Assembly: GCA_014872655.1 (NCBI GenBank)
Contig: WHHJ01000009.1
Span: 1-47,284 of the forward strand
Direction: 5' to 3'
Length of the DNA: 47,284 nt
Source of the DNA: Clostridia bacterium
Lineage (GTDB): Bacteria > Bacillota > Clostridia > Oscillospirales > UBA644
Within the stretch, counting starts at the first letter, position 1, and the number at the start of each line of letters is the position of its first letter. Below, one piece after another: positions 33,786 through 42,154 of this stretch. The notes under the pieces were generated by a model. The model ran no database searches, was not told where the DNA came from, and was given only the letters and a program-made list of their open reading frames with translations. A program made the translations under genes and the position numbers.

Positions 33786-34436
33786 ATGGAAAAGGGCTTG
33801 TTTGATGGAATCAGCGACGCCGAGCGGGGAAAGATGTTGTCCTGTTTTGGCGCCCAATACAAAAGTTATCAGGTCGAGGATGTTATCGCAGACTATAGCC
33901 GAGGAACCAACCGTGTAGGTATTCTGCAAAGCGGAAAAGCCAACTTAGAGCGGGTTGATATCAACGGAAATCGAACCATTCTCGAAAGTCTGCAAGCGGG
34001 GGACGTCTTTGGTCAGGATATTGCCTTCGGCCGCACCGCGTCAGACAGTTTATGCGTTATTTGTGCGCAGGATTGTACGGTTCTGTTTATTAACTATAAG
34101 AATATAACCACCACATGTGCCAATGCTTGTGAGCATCATTGTACGCTCATTCGAAATCTTTTTGAGTTGATGGCTCAAAAAGTACTGGTGCTCAGTGAAC
34201 GCGTAGAGGTGCTCAGTCATCGGTCCATACGGGAAAAATTATTATGTTGTTTTGGTATTATTGCTTCCCGGGAGGGTAGCCGCCTCTTTGATTTGCCCTT
34301 TGACACCTTTGCGGATCTGGCCGATTATATTTGTACCGACCGGTCTGCAATGATGCGCGAATTACGCAATATGAAAAATGCAGGGTTAGTCCGCATCAAC
34401 GGAAAGCAGATTGAACTCCTGAACTCCGAAGATTAA
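33786..34436 (+). CDS. Crp/Fnr-family transcriptional regulator, cysteine-rich
   Basis: 216 residues. Cyclic-nucleotide-binding-type beta roll (about 10-120), a dimer helix (about 120-150) and a winged helix (about 150-215) with ADLADYICTDRSAMMRELR as the recognition part. Cysteines cluster at 90, 93, 97 and at 111, 115, 119 (CANACEHHC), with more at 154/155 and 183. This spacing could bind an Fe-S cluster or act as a thiol switch, as known in some Fnr-like sensors. Divergent from rubredoxin and flavodiiron protein, so oxygen or NO control of those genes is a fair inference. GAAGGGG precedes the ATG. Confidence 0.88.
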   Translation: MEKGLFDGISDAERGKMLSCFGAQYKSYQVEDVIADYSRGTNRVGILQSGKANLERVDINGNRTILESLQAGDVFGQDIAFGRTASDSLCVICAQDCTVLFINYKNITTTCANACEHHCTLIRNLFELMAQKVLVLSERVEVLSHRSIREKLLCCFGIIASREGSRLFDLPFDTFADLADYICTDRSAMMRELRNMKNAGLVRINGKQIELLNSED

Positions 34437-34455
34437 CAACAAAAATAAGATATCA

Positions 34456-34568
34456 TGAAACAAAAATGCTTGCTTGCAAGGGCATTTTTGCGAAGCCGTC
34501 AATAGCGCAGGCGCATGAAATGCGCACCGGGCGAATGCCCTAAGGCTTGCAAAGCAAGACTTTCTGCG
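34456..34568 (-). ncRNA. Candidate small RNA with three-hairpin junction and own terminator
   Basis: Read on the minus strand: closing stem CGCAG (34564-34568) / CTGCG (34506-34510) encloses three perfect small hairpins, CTTGC-TTT-GCAAG (34546-34558), GGGC-ATTC-GCCC (34529-34540) and GCGCAT-TTC-ATGCGC (34511-34525). A terminator stem CAAAAATGC / GCATTTTTG (34461-34490) with T-run follows. A promoter lies directly upstream at 34572-34600. No reading frame is present. I do not know a named RNA family with this fold; similar short cassettes may be repeated in the genome. The terminator stem also serves the plus-strand regulator gene. Confidence 0.6.
34461..34490. terminator. Terminator shared by the regulator gene and the small RNA
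   Basis: CAAAAATGC / GCATTTTTG stem, T-runs on both strands; 25 bases after the plus-strand regulator stop codon. Confidence 0.75.
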
Positions 34569-34571
34569 TAT

Positions 34572-34600
34572 ATTATACCATAATTTTCCAAAATTAGCAA
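34572..34600 (-). promoter_or_regulatory. Promoter of the candidate small RNA
   Basis: TTGCTA, 17-base spacer, TATAAT on the minus strand; the predicted start falls at the first stem of the RNA. Confidence 0.6.
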
Positions 34601-34706
34601 GTCGGTTTACCGGGGTTTTCTTTTTTCAGAATCGGTTTCATCATCTGATTTTGACTTTTTTCAAAGGTTTTTCAGAACACAAAGTATCCTATAAAAATAA
34701 TCAATG

Positions 34707-34749
34707 AAAAAACAGGGGACGTTTATTGGAGATAACGTCCCCTGTTTTT
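34707..34749. terminator. Bidirectional terminator after the acyltransferase gene
   Basis: Stem AAACAGGGGACGTT / AACGTCCCCTGTTT with a 10-base loop and T-runs on both sides. Confidence 0.9.
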
Positions 34750-34820
34750 ATGTGCTGAGATTCGGTGTCAAAGAAAGGAGGAACATGCAGTTCTTCCTTT
34801 CTGTAGCCTCAACATTTGAG

Positions 34821-35837
34821 TTATGCAATAATAACACGAACTCCCGGGATTTTTTTCAGCAGATAAGTCACTCCCAATGCGATAGCGTAGATTGCAAACG
34901 GCATAAGCAGTCTCCATTGCCAAGTAAAAGGTGTGAGGAATCGTTCGAAAAAGCGGAAAATGATCATATGCATCAAATATACTCCAAAACTGCAGCCGGA
35001 CAAGGTTTTTAATACTTTGCAAGCTTTTTCGGAGGCCGCAATTTTATGAACCAGCGGACAATATTTGAAAAATACAAAAACAGCGCAGGCTAAGAAAACG
35101 GAATAATATCCAAGATAATCAAAAAACATTCTATTCAGCGTATTATTTTTTAGGGATAGATATAGTGTCATTCCAAAGCGCAGCCCTGCACCAAAAAAGC
35201 CTAATAAATAAATCCCTATCCGTTGCCACCGAGTAAAATCTGTTGTTGCAAACAGGTAGCCTAAAATCGGAAAGATCAAATATCCGCCGACGGTCAGCAT
35301 CGAAAGATGTCCGTTCCAATCCAAGCCGATGTACGAAAATAAACTGGGCAGGACAGAATGTAACAATAATGCGCCGCCTGCCATATACCATAATATTTTA
35401 CGATGTTCCTTTAATAAAGAAAGAACCGGTAAAGCGAGGTAAATGGAAAATAAGGGAATAAAAAACCAATAAATGGATTCAATCTGACAGGTGAAAATTT
35501 GGTTAATAAAAGTACGGAAACCAATTTTCATCGGAGAGATCCCTTTTTCAATGGCACATATTAACGACCATGCCAAAAAAGGAATCGCCGTACGTAATAT
35601 CCTTTTCTTAAAAAAGACGGATGTGGAATATTTTTCTCGATATCCCATTAAATTTGCGCCTGAAAGCATGAAAAAGATCGGGACGGCCCAATACATACAC
35701 GCTTCAATGATTAAAGCTTGTTTCCATGCCAAAGAATCGGAAAAGACATGAACGTTTCCATTGCAGTGTAAAAAGACAACCGCTAAAGCTGCGCATATAT
35801 TTAACAGGTCAAAGTAAACTACTCGTTTTTGGTGCAT
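34821..35837 (-). CDS. Acyltransferase 3 family membrane protein
   Basis: 338 residues with about 10 membrane helices. The N-terminal YFDLLNICAALAVVFLHCNG carries the catalytic-type His after helix 1, as in OafA/WecH-type O-acetyltransferases (acyltransferase 3 family). Arg-rich motif KKRILRTAIPFLAWS near 78 is also typical. It would acylate a wall polymer, exopolysaccharide or lipid. AAAGGAG precedes the ATG. Separate from the envelope operon to its right by 247 bases, so it likely has its own promoter, which I could not identify with confidence. Confidence 0.85.
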   Translation of the reverse strand: MHQKRVVYFDLLNICAALAVVFLHCNGNVHVFSDSLAWKQALIIEACMYWAVPIFFMLSGANLMGYREKYSTSVFFKKRILRTAIPFLAWSLICAIEKGISPMKIGFRTFINQIFTCQIESIYWFFIPLFSIYLALPVLSLLKEHRKILWYMAGGALLLHSVLPSLFSYIGLDWNGHLSMLTVGGYLIFPILGYLFATTDFTRWQRIGIYLLGFFGAGLRFGMTLYLSLKNNTLNRMFFDYLGYYSVFLACAVFVFFKYCPLVHKIAASEKACKVLKTLSGCSFGVYLMHMIIFRFFERFLTPFTWQWRLLMPFAIYAIALGVTYLLKKIPGVRVIIA

Positions 35838-36084
35838 ATAGATGCTCCTTTTGATTTAAATAAATTTAAATTTTAGCTTTTCTATTTTGATGTAATAGAT
35901 GTTTAGGTTGTTTGTTAAGCACCACAGAATTTTTATTGATAGAAGTTTTATAGGGACTCAGCTCATTCAACAAGATGATCCTTTTCGATGTGTTATGATC
36001 ACATTTACCAATGGAAAAATGCATTGTGCTATTGGTTTTGGAGACATAGAGATCCCGTTTGTTCTGCCAGTTTTTTTTAAAAAA
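35838..36084. other. Spacer between acyltransferase and YidC-sulfatase genes
   Basis: AT-rich, no convincing gene. A 63-codon plus-strand frame here overlaps the end of the neighbouring gene and lacks a ribosome binding site. Confidence 0.5.
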
Positions 36085-38832
36085 TTATGATGCCGGAGCC
36101 TCTTTTTCAGTTTTCCAATTGTTCATGTCAAAAATATTGTCATGAACGGTAATCCATGTGCCGGGTAAAAAGGTATTTCCGTTATTGATGTTGACGTCGT
36201 AGACGTCAGAGAAAAAAATACGATGTGGTTGATTATATTTCGCTTCGTTGTTGAGTGGTTTTTCAGTAAACGGATTTTTCGGATTTTCAACCAGTCCGTT
36301 TGTTGCAATCGTTGGAACATCTGCTACGGTCATAAACTGATTGTCCGTTTTAAACTCGGTGCTGTTAAAATCCTTTACCAGCAGCAGTGAGTTAAAGAAC
36401 ATCACATTTTCACATGCATTTGGGCCAAACTGCATGTTGTCAAACTGATTCAGTCCTCTTCCATGATCCGAAACAATAATGATTCGGGTATTGTCATAGA
36501 CATCGTTCTCGCGCATATAATCAAACCATTTGCCCAGTTGGATGAGGCTTGCCATATTGGCATGGTAATGAACAATTTGTTCTTGGTTGTCCATGTGCAG
36601 CCGTTTCCCGTTTAAGACAAATCTGTCGGTATGCTCGGCATCATAAGCTGTGTTATCAACATGGAGTGCCGGTTCATATTCCGGTTCCTGAAGCAGCATC
36701 GGTTCATGTGCGGTGTCATTGCTGAGCATGATAAACGTATTTTGTGTGGAATCCGTAATATTTGAAAAATCCGATAATTTTTTTAATACCGAATAAGAAT
36801 CCATAAATCCGCTTTTTAAGCCGTCTGCTTTAGATGCATTTCGGAAAATCTGTTCCGTCGGGGTGTTGGATGCATTATAGGTTCCGCCGTTGTAAATACT
36901 GGGTTGAACCGCCATCGGAACAATTTTAAAAATACTGTAACAGAAAAAGTTGTGATATCTGCTTTCATCTGTTGTGGCCGCAGCCTGTTGCGGATCGTCC
37001 GGATGTCTGCCGATGGTGATATATTTATTGATCTCCGGATACTCATCATAGATAGAAAGGTCCGGAATCCAACTATATCCGGCATAAGAGGGATCGCATA
37101 CGGTTGTTTCGAATCCATGATTCCGGAACAGCACCGGCATCACTTTCAGCGCCTCGTTATGTTTGCTTTCCAATGATTCCTGATCGCGCTTATTCATTTC
37201 TGTGGGCGTGTATTCATATCCGCCATAGAGGGACGGAGCTGCGATATTGGTAACAGGCCCGTATGAAATGGTGTTCGGGTAATAGGTGAATCCGGAAAAT
37301 TGTTGTTGAAGTTCAGGCTTTTCATTAAATATGTACGGCACATATCCGCTAATTGCTCGGTCCAGCATGATTACAATGACATTTTTCCCATTTTTGTTGA
37401 GCGGAATCTGAACAGCATTCGCATCCGTTGCTTTCAATTGTTCAATCTTTTCAGATGTTACCGTATGAATCTGGATGATGTTAAAAACAGACATGCCAAC
37501 CACTGCAATACACACGGCAAAATAAACAATTTTGATCAGGTCTTGTTTCTTTTTCCAGATCAGATATAAAACAGCAATAGCTATCAGCATAACCAGTAAG
37601 TTGATCATCTGCTGTTTTACAGAAAATACCGGGGCTGTTGTAAATTGGAGATTTGCAGACAGCGTTCCGTAATTTTTTCCAAAAAACATATAGTTGATGA
37701 TCGCTGTTCCGGATAAGGCCCAAATGGCAAACCCCATCCATCTCTTCCCGAGCGGACGTGCCAACTTGTAAAAAATACTAAACCAAATTACAAAAGTGCC
37801 TACTGCCAATAAAGCGGTATTAAGCACGTATAACAGGGGACTGGAGTAGGTGACCGTGTTGATGAATTCTTCCGGAGAAGCATGGATCACTGCCGACGGA
37901 ATCAGCACGCCCACCAACAGCGCCATCAATACGGTTCCCAGATAAAAAATGGTTTTTTCTTTTTTTGAGATCGTTTGAGGCTTTTTGATCTGAACTTTTT
38001 TTCCGATAAAATAAAGAATTAGCGGCAATTGTAAAAGTAGTAATACGCCAAGCAGCAGCACCTGTTTGCGCAGGGAGGAAGCCGGACGTACAAAGAGTAC
38101 AGCAAAGAACAACACGGCGCCCAGCACCGAAGAAGAACCGTACAGAGCTACCTTGGGTATTTTCATTTTTACAAATAAGTTTTTCACCAGTGAAAATACA
38201 TTGTTCAGCGTCCAATATAGAACCAGTCCGGCTGGAGACTGATACAGTAAGATTAAAAACAGAGCTGCCATGCCGTACAGTTGGATTTTGCTTCTCAGAG
38301 GCAAGCCTTTGGTATAGATCACGCTGGATATCAGATTCACTACCGTCATCAAAATGGGCAAAACATTAATAGAGACGCCGGCAATCACCAACATGCCGTC
38401 CGGAGTTCCCAGATTTTGAATCGGACCGAAAGAACATCCGTTTAATAATTGTAAATCGGATAAAAAGTTATAGGCGGCAATAAAGAAAGGAATCTCCAAT
38501 AAAAGAGAGATAGAACCTTTCAGTACATCGGTCTGCTTATAATGATTCTGGCGATAATAGGTCTGCAGCATCATAAACCGTTCGTCGCCTTTAAATGTCT
38601 TTTTAATATGTGTAACCCAGTGTTTGAGTTTGTTTTCGGTTTCACGCTCCTGGTCCTGGATTGCGTCTGCCTGTTTATAAAGAGGCAGCAGTAAAAAGTT
38701 CATAACCAAACTCAAAAAAACAATCGAGATGCCGGGGTTCTGGGATATCCGGTTTGCAAAAGAAAAGATCACTTCAAAAAACAGTTCCAGAGGCCCTACC
38801 AGCAAATTGTACAAGGCAGTAAATACAGACAT
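36085..38832 (-). CDS. Fusion of YidC/Oxa1-like membrane domain and sulfatase/LTA synthase-type domain
   Basis: 915 residues. Residues 1-225 resemble a YidC/Oxa1 insertase: helix near 35-51, a charged cytoplasmic hairpin 52-108, then helices near 108-125, 150-172 and 185-212 with YQSPAGLVLYW. Instead of the groove Arg of SpoIIIJ-type insertases there is LPLYKQ. Residues 228-455 hold about 7 further helices. Residues ~483-850 are an extracellular alkaline-phosphatase-superfamily domain: VIVIMLDRA with metal Asp491, a Thr-containing segment 519-532 where the nucleophile should be, NDTAHEP near 705, and VSDHGRGL with D789/H790. This layout suggests phosphoglycerol or similar transfer onto an envelope polymer. 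AAGGAG precedes the ATG; the CPBP protease gene ends one base upstream. Confidence 0.85.
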   Translation of the reverse strand: MSVFTALYNLLVGPLELFFEVIFSFANRISQNPGISIVFLSLVMNFLLLPLYKQADAIQDQERETENKLKHWVTHIKKTFKGDERFMMLQTYYRQNHYKQTDVLKGSISLLLEIPFFIAAYNFLSDLQLLNGCSFGPIQNLGTPDGMLVIAGVSINVLPILMTVVNLISSVIYTKGLPLRSKIQLYGMAALFLILLYQSPAGLVLYWTLNNVFSLVKNLFVKMKIPKVALYGSSSVLGAVLFFAVLFVRPASSLRKQVLLLGVLLLLQLPLILYFIGKKVQIKKPQTISKKEKTIFYLGTVLMALLVGVLIPSAVIHASPEEFINTVTYSSPLLYVLNTALLAVGTFVIWFSIFYKLARPLGKRWMGFAIWALSGTAIINYMFFGKNYGTLSANLQFTTAPVFSVKQQMINLLVMLIAIAVLYLIWKKKQDLIKIVYFAVCIAVVGMSVFNIIQIHTVTSEKIEQLKATDANAVQIPLNKNGKNVIVIMLDRAISGYVPYIFNEKPELQQQFSGFTYYPNTISYGPVTNIAAPSLYGGYEYTPTEMNKRDQESLESKHNEALKVMPVLFRNHGFETTVCDPSYAGYSWIPDLSIYDEYPEINKYITIGRHPDDPQQAAATTDESRYHNFFCYSIFKIVPMAVQPSIYNGGTYNASNTPTEQIFRNASKADGLKSGFMDSYSVLKKLSDFSNITDSTQNTFIMLSNDTAHEPMLLQEPEYEPALHVDNTAYDAEHTDRFVLNGKRLHMDNQEQIVHYHANMASLIQLGKWFDYMRENDVYDNTRIIIVSDHGRGLNQFDNMQFGPNACENVMFFNSLLLVKDFNSTEFKTDNQFMTVADVPTIATNGLVENPKNPFTEKPLNNEAKYNQPHRIFFSDVYDVNINNGNTFLPGTWITVHDNIFDMNNWKTEKEAPAS

Positions 38833-38833
38833 G

Positions 38834-39604
38834 TCATTCTCCTTCAGAATAAATCCCTTGATGATGTTGGCGTATTTGAAAAACGAAAACGCTTCCCAGC
38901 AGGATTACGCCTAAAATACCTATGATATAAATCGCAGCGGGCAGTCGATACAGACCGTCCCAAAACGACAGCGCATTCAGCCCCATATGGGCCAAAACGG
39001 CTGCAAACAGCGAATTGGCGCGCAGGACAATCAGGCATAACAGCATGCCCACAACGATCGCCGTGCCGATTTGGATCCCGCCTCGGTGTGCCGCGCCAAA
39101 CAGGAGCGCACAAAGCATAACCGCTCCCAGCGGGCTTAGCACTTTTCGGCTTTGTTCTAAAACAAATCCACGATAAATCAGTTCCTCATTGATCGGCCCG
39201 GCAATCACAACAGCAAGGAGTTCGATCACAGAATCCATGTGTCCGTCCGGCCCAGTGTGTGTCGTTTGTGTTTGTACAAAAGCGCTTGCCAGCGCAATGC
39301 AAAAAACAAAAATCATCCACAGTATCCAGAAAACTACTTTCTGCCGGGTAACGGTAAAAGAGCTTTTCTTTTTTGCGGTTTTTGTTTTGAAATACCCAAA
39401 CAGAATCACCGGAGTCAGTAAACAGGAACTAGCCGCGCCGGGCACTCCCGGGAAAGCCGAGGTGTATTCTGACCATAGGGTGGAAAAAAGAATCGATAAA
39501 ACTTGTTGTAATAAAATTTGGCCGACCATAAACAGCAATGCCGGAAGAAGGATTTTCCCCCAGCCCTTGGCCGTTTGAAATCGTGTTTTGCTTTGATGTT
39601 TCAT
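38834..39604 (-). CDS. CPBP-family intramembrane metalloprotease
   Basis: 256 residues, about 7 helices. Active-site motifs of the CAAX-protease/bacteriocin-processing family: NEELIYRG (EExxxR, near 140), FGAAHRGG (FxxxH, near 167) and AHMGLNAL (HxxxN, near 207). Such proteins can process prenylated proteins, give bacteriocin immunity or release membrane factors; no bacteriocin gene is nearby. It overlaps the CDP-glycerol transferase-like gene by 4 bases and abuts the fusion gene, so it belongs to the envelope operon. Confidence 0.88.
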   Translation of the reverse strand: MKHQSKTRFQTAKGWGKILLPALLFMVGQILLQQVLSILFSTLWSEYTSAFPGVPGAASSCLLTPVILFGYFKTKTAKKKSSFTVTRQKVVFWILWMIFVFCIALASAFVQTQTTHTGPDGHMDSVIELLAVVIAGPINEELIYRGFVLEQSRKVLSPLGAVMLCALLFGAAHRGGIQIGTAIVVGMLLCLIVLRANSLFAAVLAHMGLNALSFWDGLYRLPAAIYIIGILGVILLGSVFVFQIRQHHQGIYSEGE

Positions 39605-40851
39605 CCGGCTTTATGCTCTTCATCCGCAGCCGGCTGCAGCTGTTTATATTTTTCCATCAGATAGTCTACCGTGCGTGTCGTCGCTTGTCCGATATGCGCC
39701 CAGGTTTCTGCACGGGCCGCGTCTCTTTGAGCCTGATATTGCTCATCGTGCATACACTGATCAATCAGTTGTTTGAGCTGGGGCAAATGTTCTTCTTTTA
39801 ATTGCTGGCCGATCTTCGGCAGCGTTGAAAATGTCCACATTTCTTCCTCCAGCCAGCATGCATCATACGGAGCCTTGTCGTAGGCGGTGTCTGCATAAAG
39901 AACCGGCTTGTCAAACACCAGCGCAAAGTCAAAAATAACCCCCGAAAAGTCAGAGATTAAAAGATCTGCGCGCTTCAGAACTTCAAAATTGTCGTTGTCG
40001 CGGTTCCATTCCAGTTGGTCGCTTTCGGGGTACTGATCCATCAGTTCCTGCAGCATTTTTTGTTCGGACGTATAAGACTGCGGGTGCGGACGCACAATGA
40101 TGTGATATCCGGTTTGCAGCAGCGCGTCAATGATTTTTCCGCCGTAACGGTTAAAAATACTGTTGATTCCCCAGGACGGAGCCAGTAAAATCGTGGTCGG
40201 GTGATTCGGTACCGGCGGGGAAGATTGCAGTCGTTGATATAATTGATCCATATAGGTCAGTCCAACAATCGGCAATTCTTTAGCCGGAAGATCCCGCAAT
40301 TTTTCAAGCTGCCGCTGCTGCTGTACCTGATATTCACCAGAAAGCAGCACTGCGTCAAAATAATCCAGCCCGAACATTCTGTACGCAGTCGGGTCGTTGG
40401 CTGCATGCAGCACATGCGCGTAGTATGCCACGTTTTTGGAGCGTTTCCATTGGTACACGTCAAGCCCCGGTGTACTGGATAAGACGATATCGGCATTGAG
40501 CAAATTTAACTTGGCAAACGCCTTGTTGCCCTCTCCGATAAATTCGCATTTTACATATTTAAACTCACGCTGCAGTGCCGGGTCATCCGGCGAAGCCGTC
40601 ATATAAACCAGTTTTTGCTTGCGCTTTTCAAACTCTTCGCAGATCGGCGCAAAAATATTCCAGTATCTTTTACTGTCTGTAAAAATAACAAACGGCACCT
40701 TATTGGCGTTCATCTTTTCGTGAGAACCGCCGCTTAAAACAAAGCGGAATTTGACCCATACATTTCTTAACGCATAGATACCTGCTCCGAGAACACCGAT
40801 CAGAATGGTAAATAACATACTTCCCGTGCCCGGATCTATATAAAATCGCAT
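39601..40851 (-). CDS. CDP-glycerol glycerophosphotransferase family protein (TagB/TagF-like)
   Basis: 416 residues. N-terminal membrane segment (about 10-30), then a GT-B-type fold. The C-terminal half has RPHPQSY near 250 and LISDFSGVIFDFAL near 295, the conserved His and Ser/Asp motifs of TagB/TagF enzymes that add glycerol phosphate to wall teichoic acid. Length and motifs fit a primase-type or single-transfer enzyme. AAGGAG precedes the ATG. First gene of the run with the CPBP protease and YidC-sulfatase fusion, and 333 bases downstream of licB. Confidence 0.85.
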   Translation of the reverse strand: MRFYIDPGTGSMLFTILIGVLGAGIYALRNVWVKFRFVLSGGSHEKMNANKVPFVIFTDSKRYWNIFAPICEEFEKRKQKLVYMTASPDDPALQREFKYVKCEFIGEGNKAFAKLNLLNADIVLSSTPGLDVYQWKRSKNVAYYAHVLHAANDPTAYRMFGLDYFDAVLLSGEYQVQQQRQLEKLRDLPAKELPIVGLTYMDQLYQRLQSSPPVPNHPTTILLAPSWGINSIFNRYGGKIIDALLQTGYHIIVRPHPQSYTSEQKMLQELMDQYPESDQLEWNRDNDNFEVLKRADLLISDFSGVIFDFALVFDKPVLYADTAYDKAPYDACWLEEEMWTFSTLPKIGQQLKEEHLPQLKQLIDQCMHDEQYQAQRDAARAETWAHIGQATTRTVDYLMEKYKQLQPAADEEHKAG

Positions 40852-41184
40852 CGTTGTATACTCCTTGATCCAATCTGTTTTTGATGTCTGTCAAACAATT
40901 CTTTTTCATCACAGACTTTTTTATGATTCATTTTTTTGTTTGATTAAGATTTTTCTTGTTTGAGGCGTGTTTTGGCCTCCAAACCTTGTTGAGTTCAATA
41001 TCATCCCACACTCGGTTTCGGACAGACAGAAGGGAATACCGATTCCGACAACGTCGCAACAGCACGATATTCCCCGGCCGTTTTTTAGCCTATAACAAAC
41101 ACTGTGGTTTTCCATGGGCTTTTGCAAAGACCTCTTCTTTGCCTTTTATCAATTCAGATGTTTTGGTCTGAATCTGTTTATGGA
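40852..41184. other. Intergenic region between licB and the TagB-like gene
   Basis: No supported gene. Hairpins: ATTCAGA / TCTGAAT (about 41152-41173) and a long stem GGGAATA / TATTCCC (about 41032-41073) with an inner CGAC-AAC-GTCG. Neither has a clear T-run on the minus strand, so their role is open. No promoter box pair stood out. Confidence 0.45.
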
Positions 41185-42141
41185 TTATTGATCCGTTTTC
41201 TTTTTAATAAAGACCAAGTCTTTAAAGTCCGCGGCTGCAAGAACACCAAATACGAGGACGATAATCGAACAAATAATCGTAATCGGCGTCAAAACGCTGA
41301 AGTCGCGCAGAATCAGGACTGTAAACAAAATAGCCCATGCCGCGTAGGTCACGTTAAGCGCCATTGATTTGGACGCGCCGATTTGTGTAATCGCTCGATA
41401 ATAGCAAAGATAGGAGATGGTGGCAAACAAAGCAGCTACGGCGATCAATGGCAGCAACCAACCGGTTGAAGATGTAAACAGGTCGATCGTAAAGCCCCAT
41501 CCTTTTAACAGCGGCAGAATAATAATGCCGTAAACCAGTGCGGAAGTTGTTTGCCGTAACTGAAGGGCATATTCGTCCTTTACTTCCGGATCCTGCATGG
41601 ATTTTGCCAGAATGACCGCCTCGATTCCCCAGCCGAAAGCGCACATAAAGGTCCCCAAAAGGCCTACCCAGAAGTTTTTGATATCGAGGTCCGGCGAATA
41701 ACTTAATCCATACACGCCCAATAGGGTGATGATCAAAAAGATCCACCGATACCACTGCATTTTTTCTTTTAAAAAAATATACGCCAAAATCGCCCCGACT
41801 GCCGGAAAGATAGCGCTGGCAACCGCTCCGATAGAGGCCCCCATCGAGTTGATCGACAACACATATCCCGTCATGCCCACCGGTCCGCCGATCACAGCCG
41901 CTAACAACACAAATTTCCCGCTTCGGGTTTTAAAAGCTTTCCAGACGTTTTTGAGATTGCCGCGTACGCCGTTATAAATCATCGCCCAAATCGCCGAGCA
42001 GGCGTCGTGTAAAAACGTGCTTACAAACGGAGCCAGAAAAATAGCTTGTTCTGTTGAGATAAACGGGGTCATGGACATCGCGATGCCCAAAATAACGGTT
42101 TCGATGGCCCACGTAACACCGGCCATAATGCCAAAAAACAT
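41185..42141 (-). CDS. DMT/EamA-family transporter, LicB-like choline permease
   Basis: 318 residues, ten predicted membrane helices in two EamA halves (about 1-145 and 155-305). Annotated as LicB-like because it follows LicA- and LicC-like genes; N-terminal FFGIMAGVTWAIETVILGIA is in keeping with LicB proteins. It would import choline for phosphorylation by the LicA-like kinase. Last gene of the lic set, 13 bases after licA. Confidence 0.85.
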   Translation of the reverse strand: MFFGIMAGVTWAIETVILGIAMSMTPFISTEQAIFLAPFVSTFLHDACSAIWAMIYNGVRGNLKNVWKAFKTRSGKFVLLAAVIGGPVGMTGYVLSINSMGASIGAVASAIFPAVGAILAYIFLKEKMQWYRWIFLIITLLGVYGLSYSPDLDIKNFWVGLLGTFMCAFGWGIEAVILAKSMQDPEVKDEYALQLRQTTSALVYGIIILPLLKGWGFTIDLFTSSTGWLLPLIAVAALFATISYLCYYRAITQIGASKSMALNVTYAAWAILFTVLILRDFSVLTPITIICSIIVLVFGVLAAADFKDLVFIKKKTDQ

Positions 42142-42154
42142 AAGTATGCCTCCC

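Noticed and set aside
35899..36090. 63-codon plus-strand frame between acyltransferase and fusion gene
   Set aside because: No ribosome binding site, overlaps the 3' end of the neighbouring gene.
40921..41127. 68-codon minus-strand frame upstream of the TagB-like gene
   Set aside because: No ribosome binding site or family; cysteine-rich by chance.
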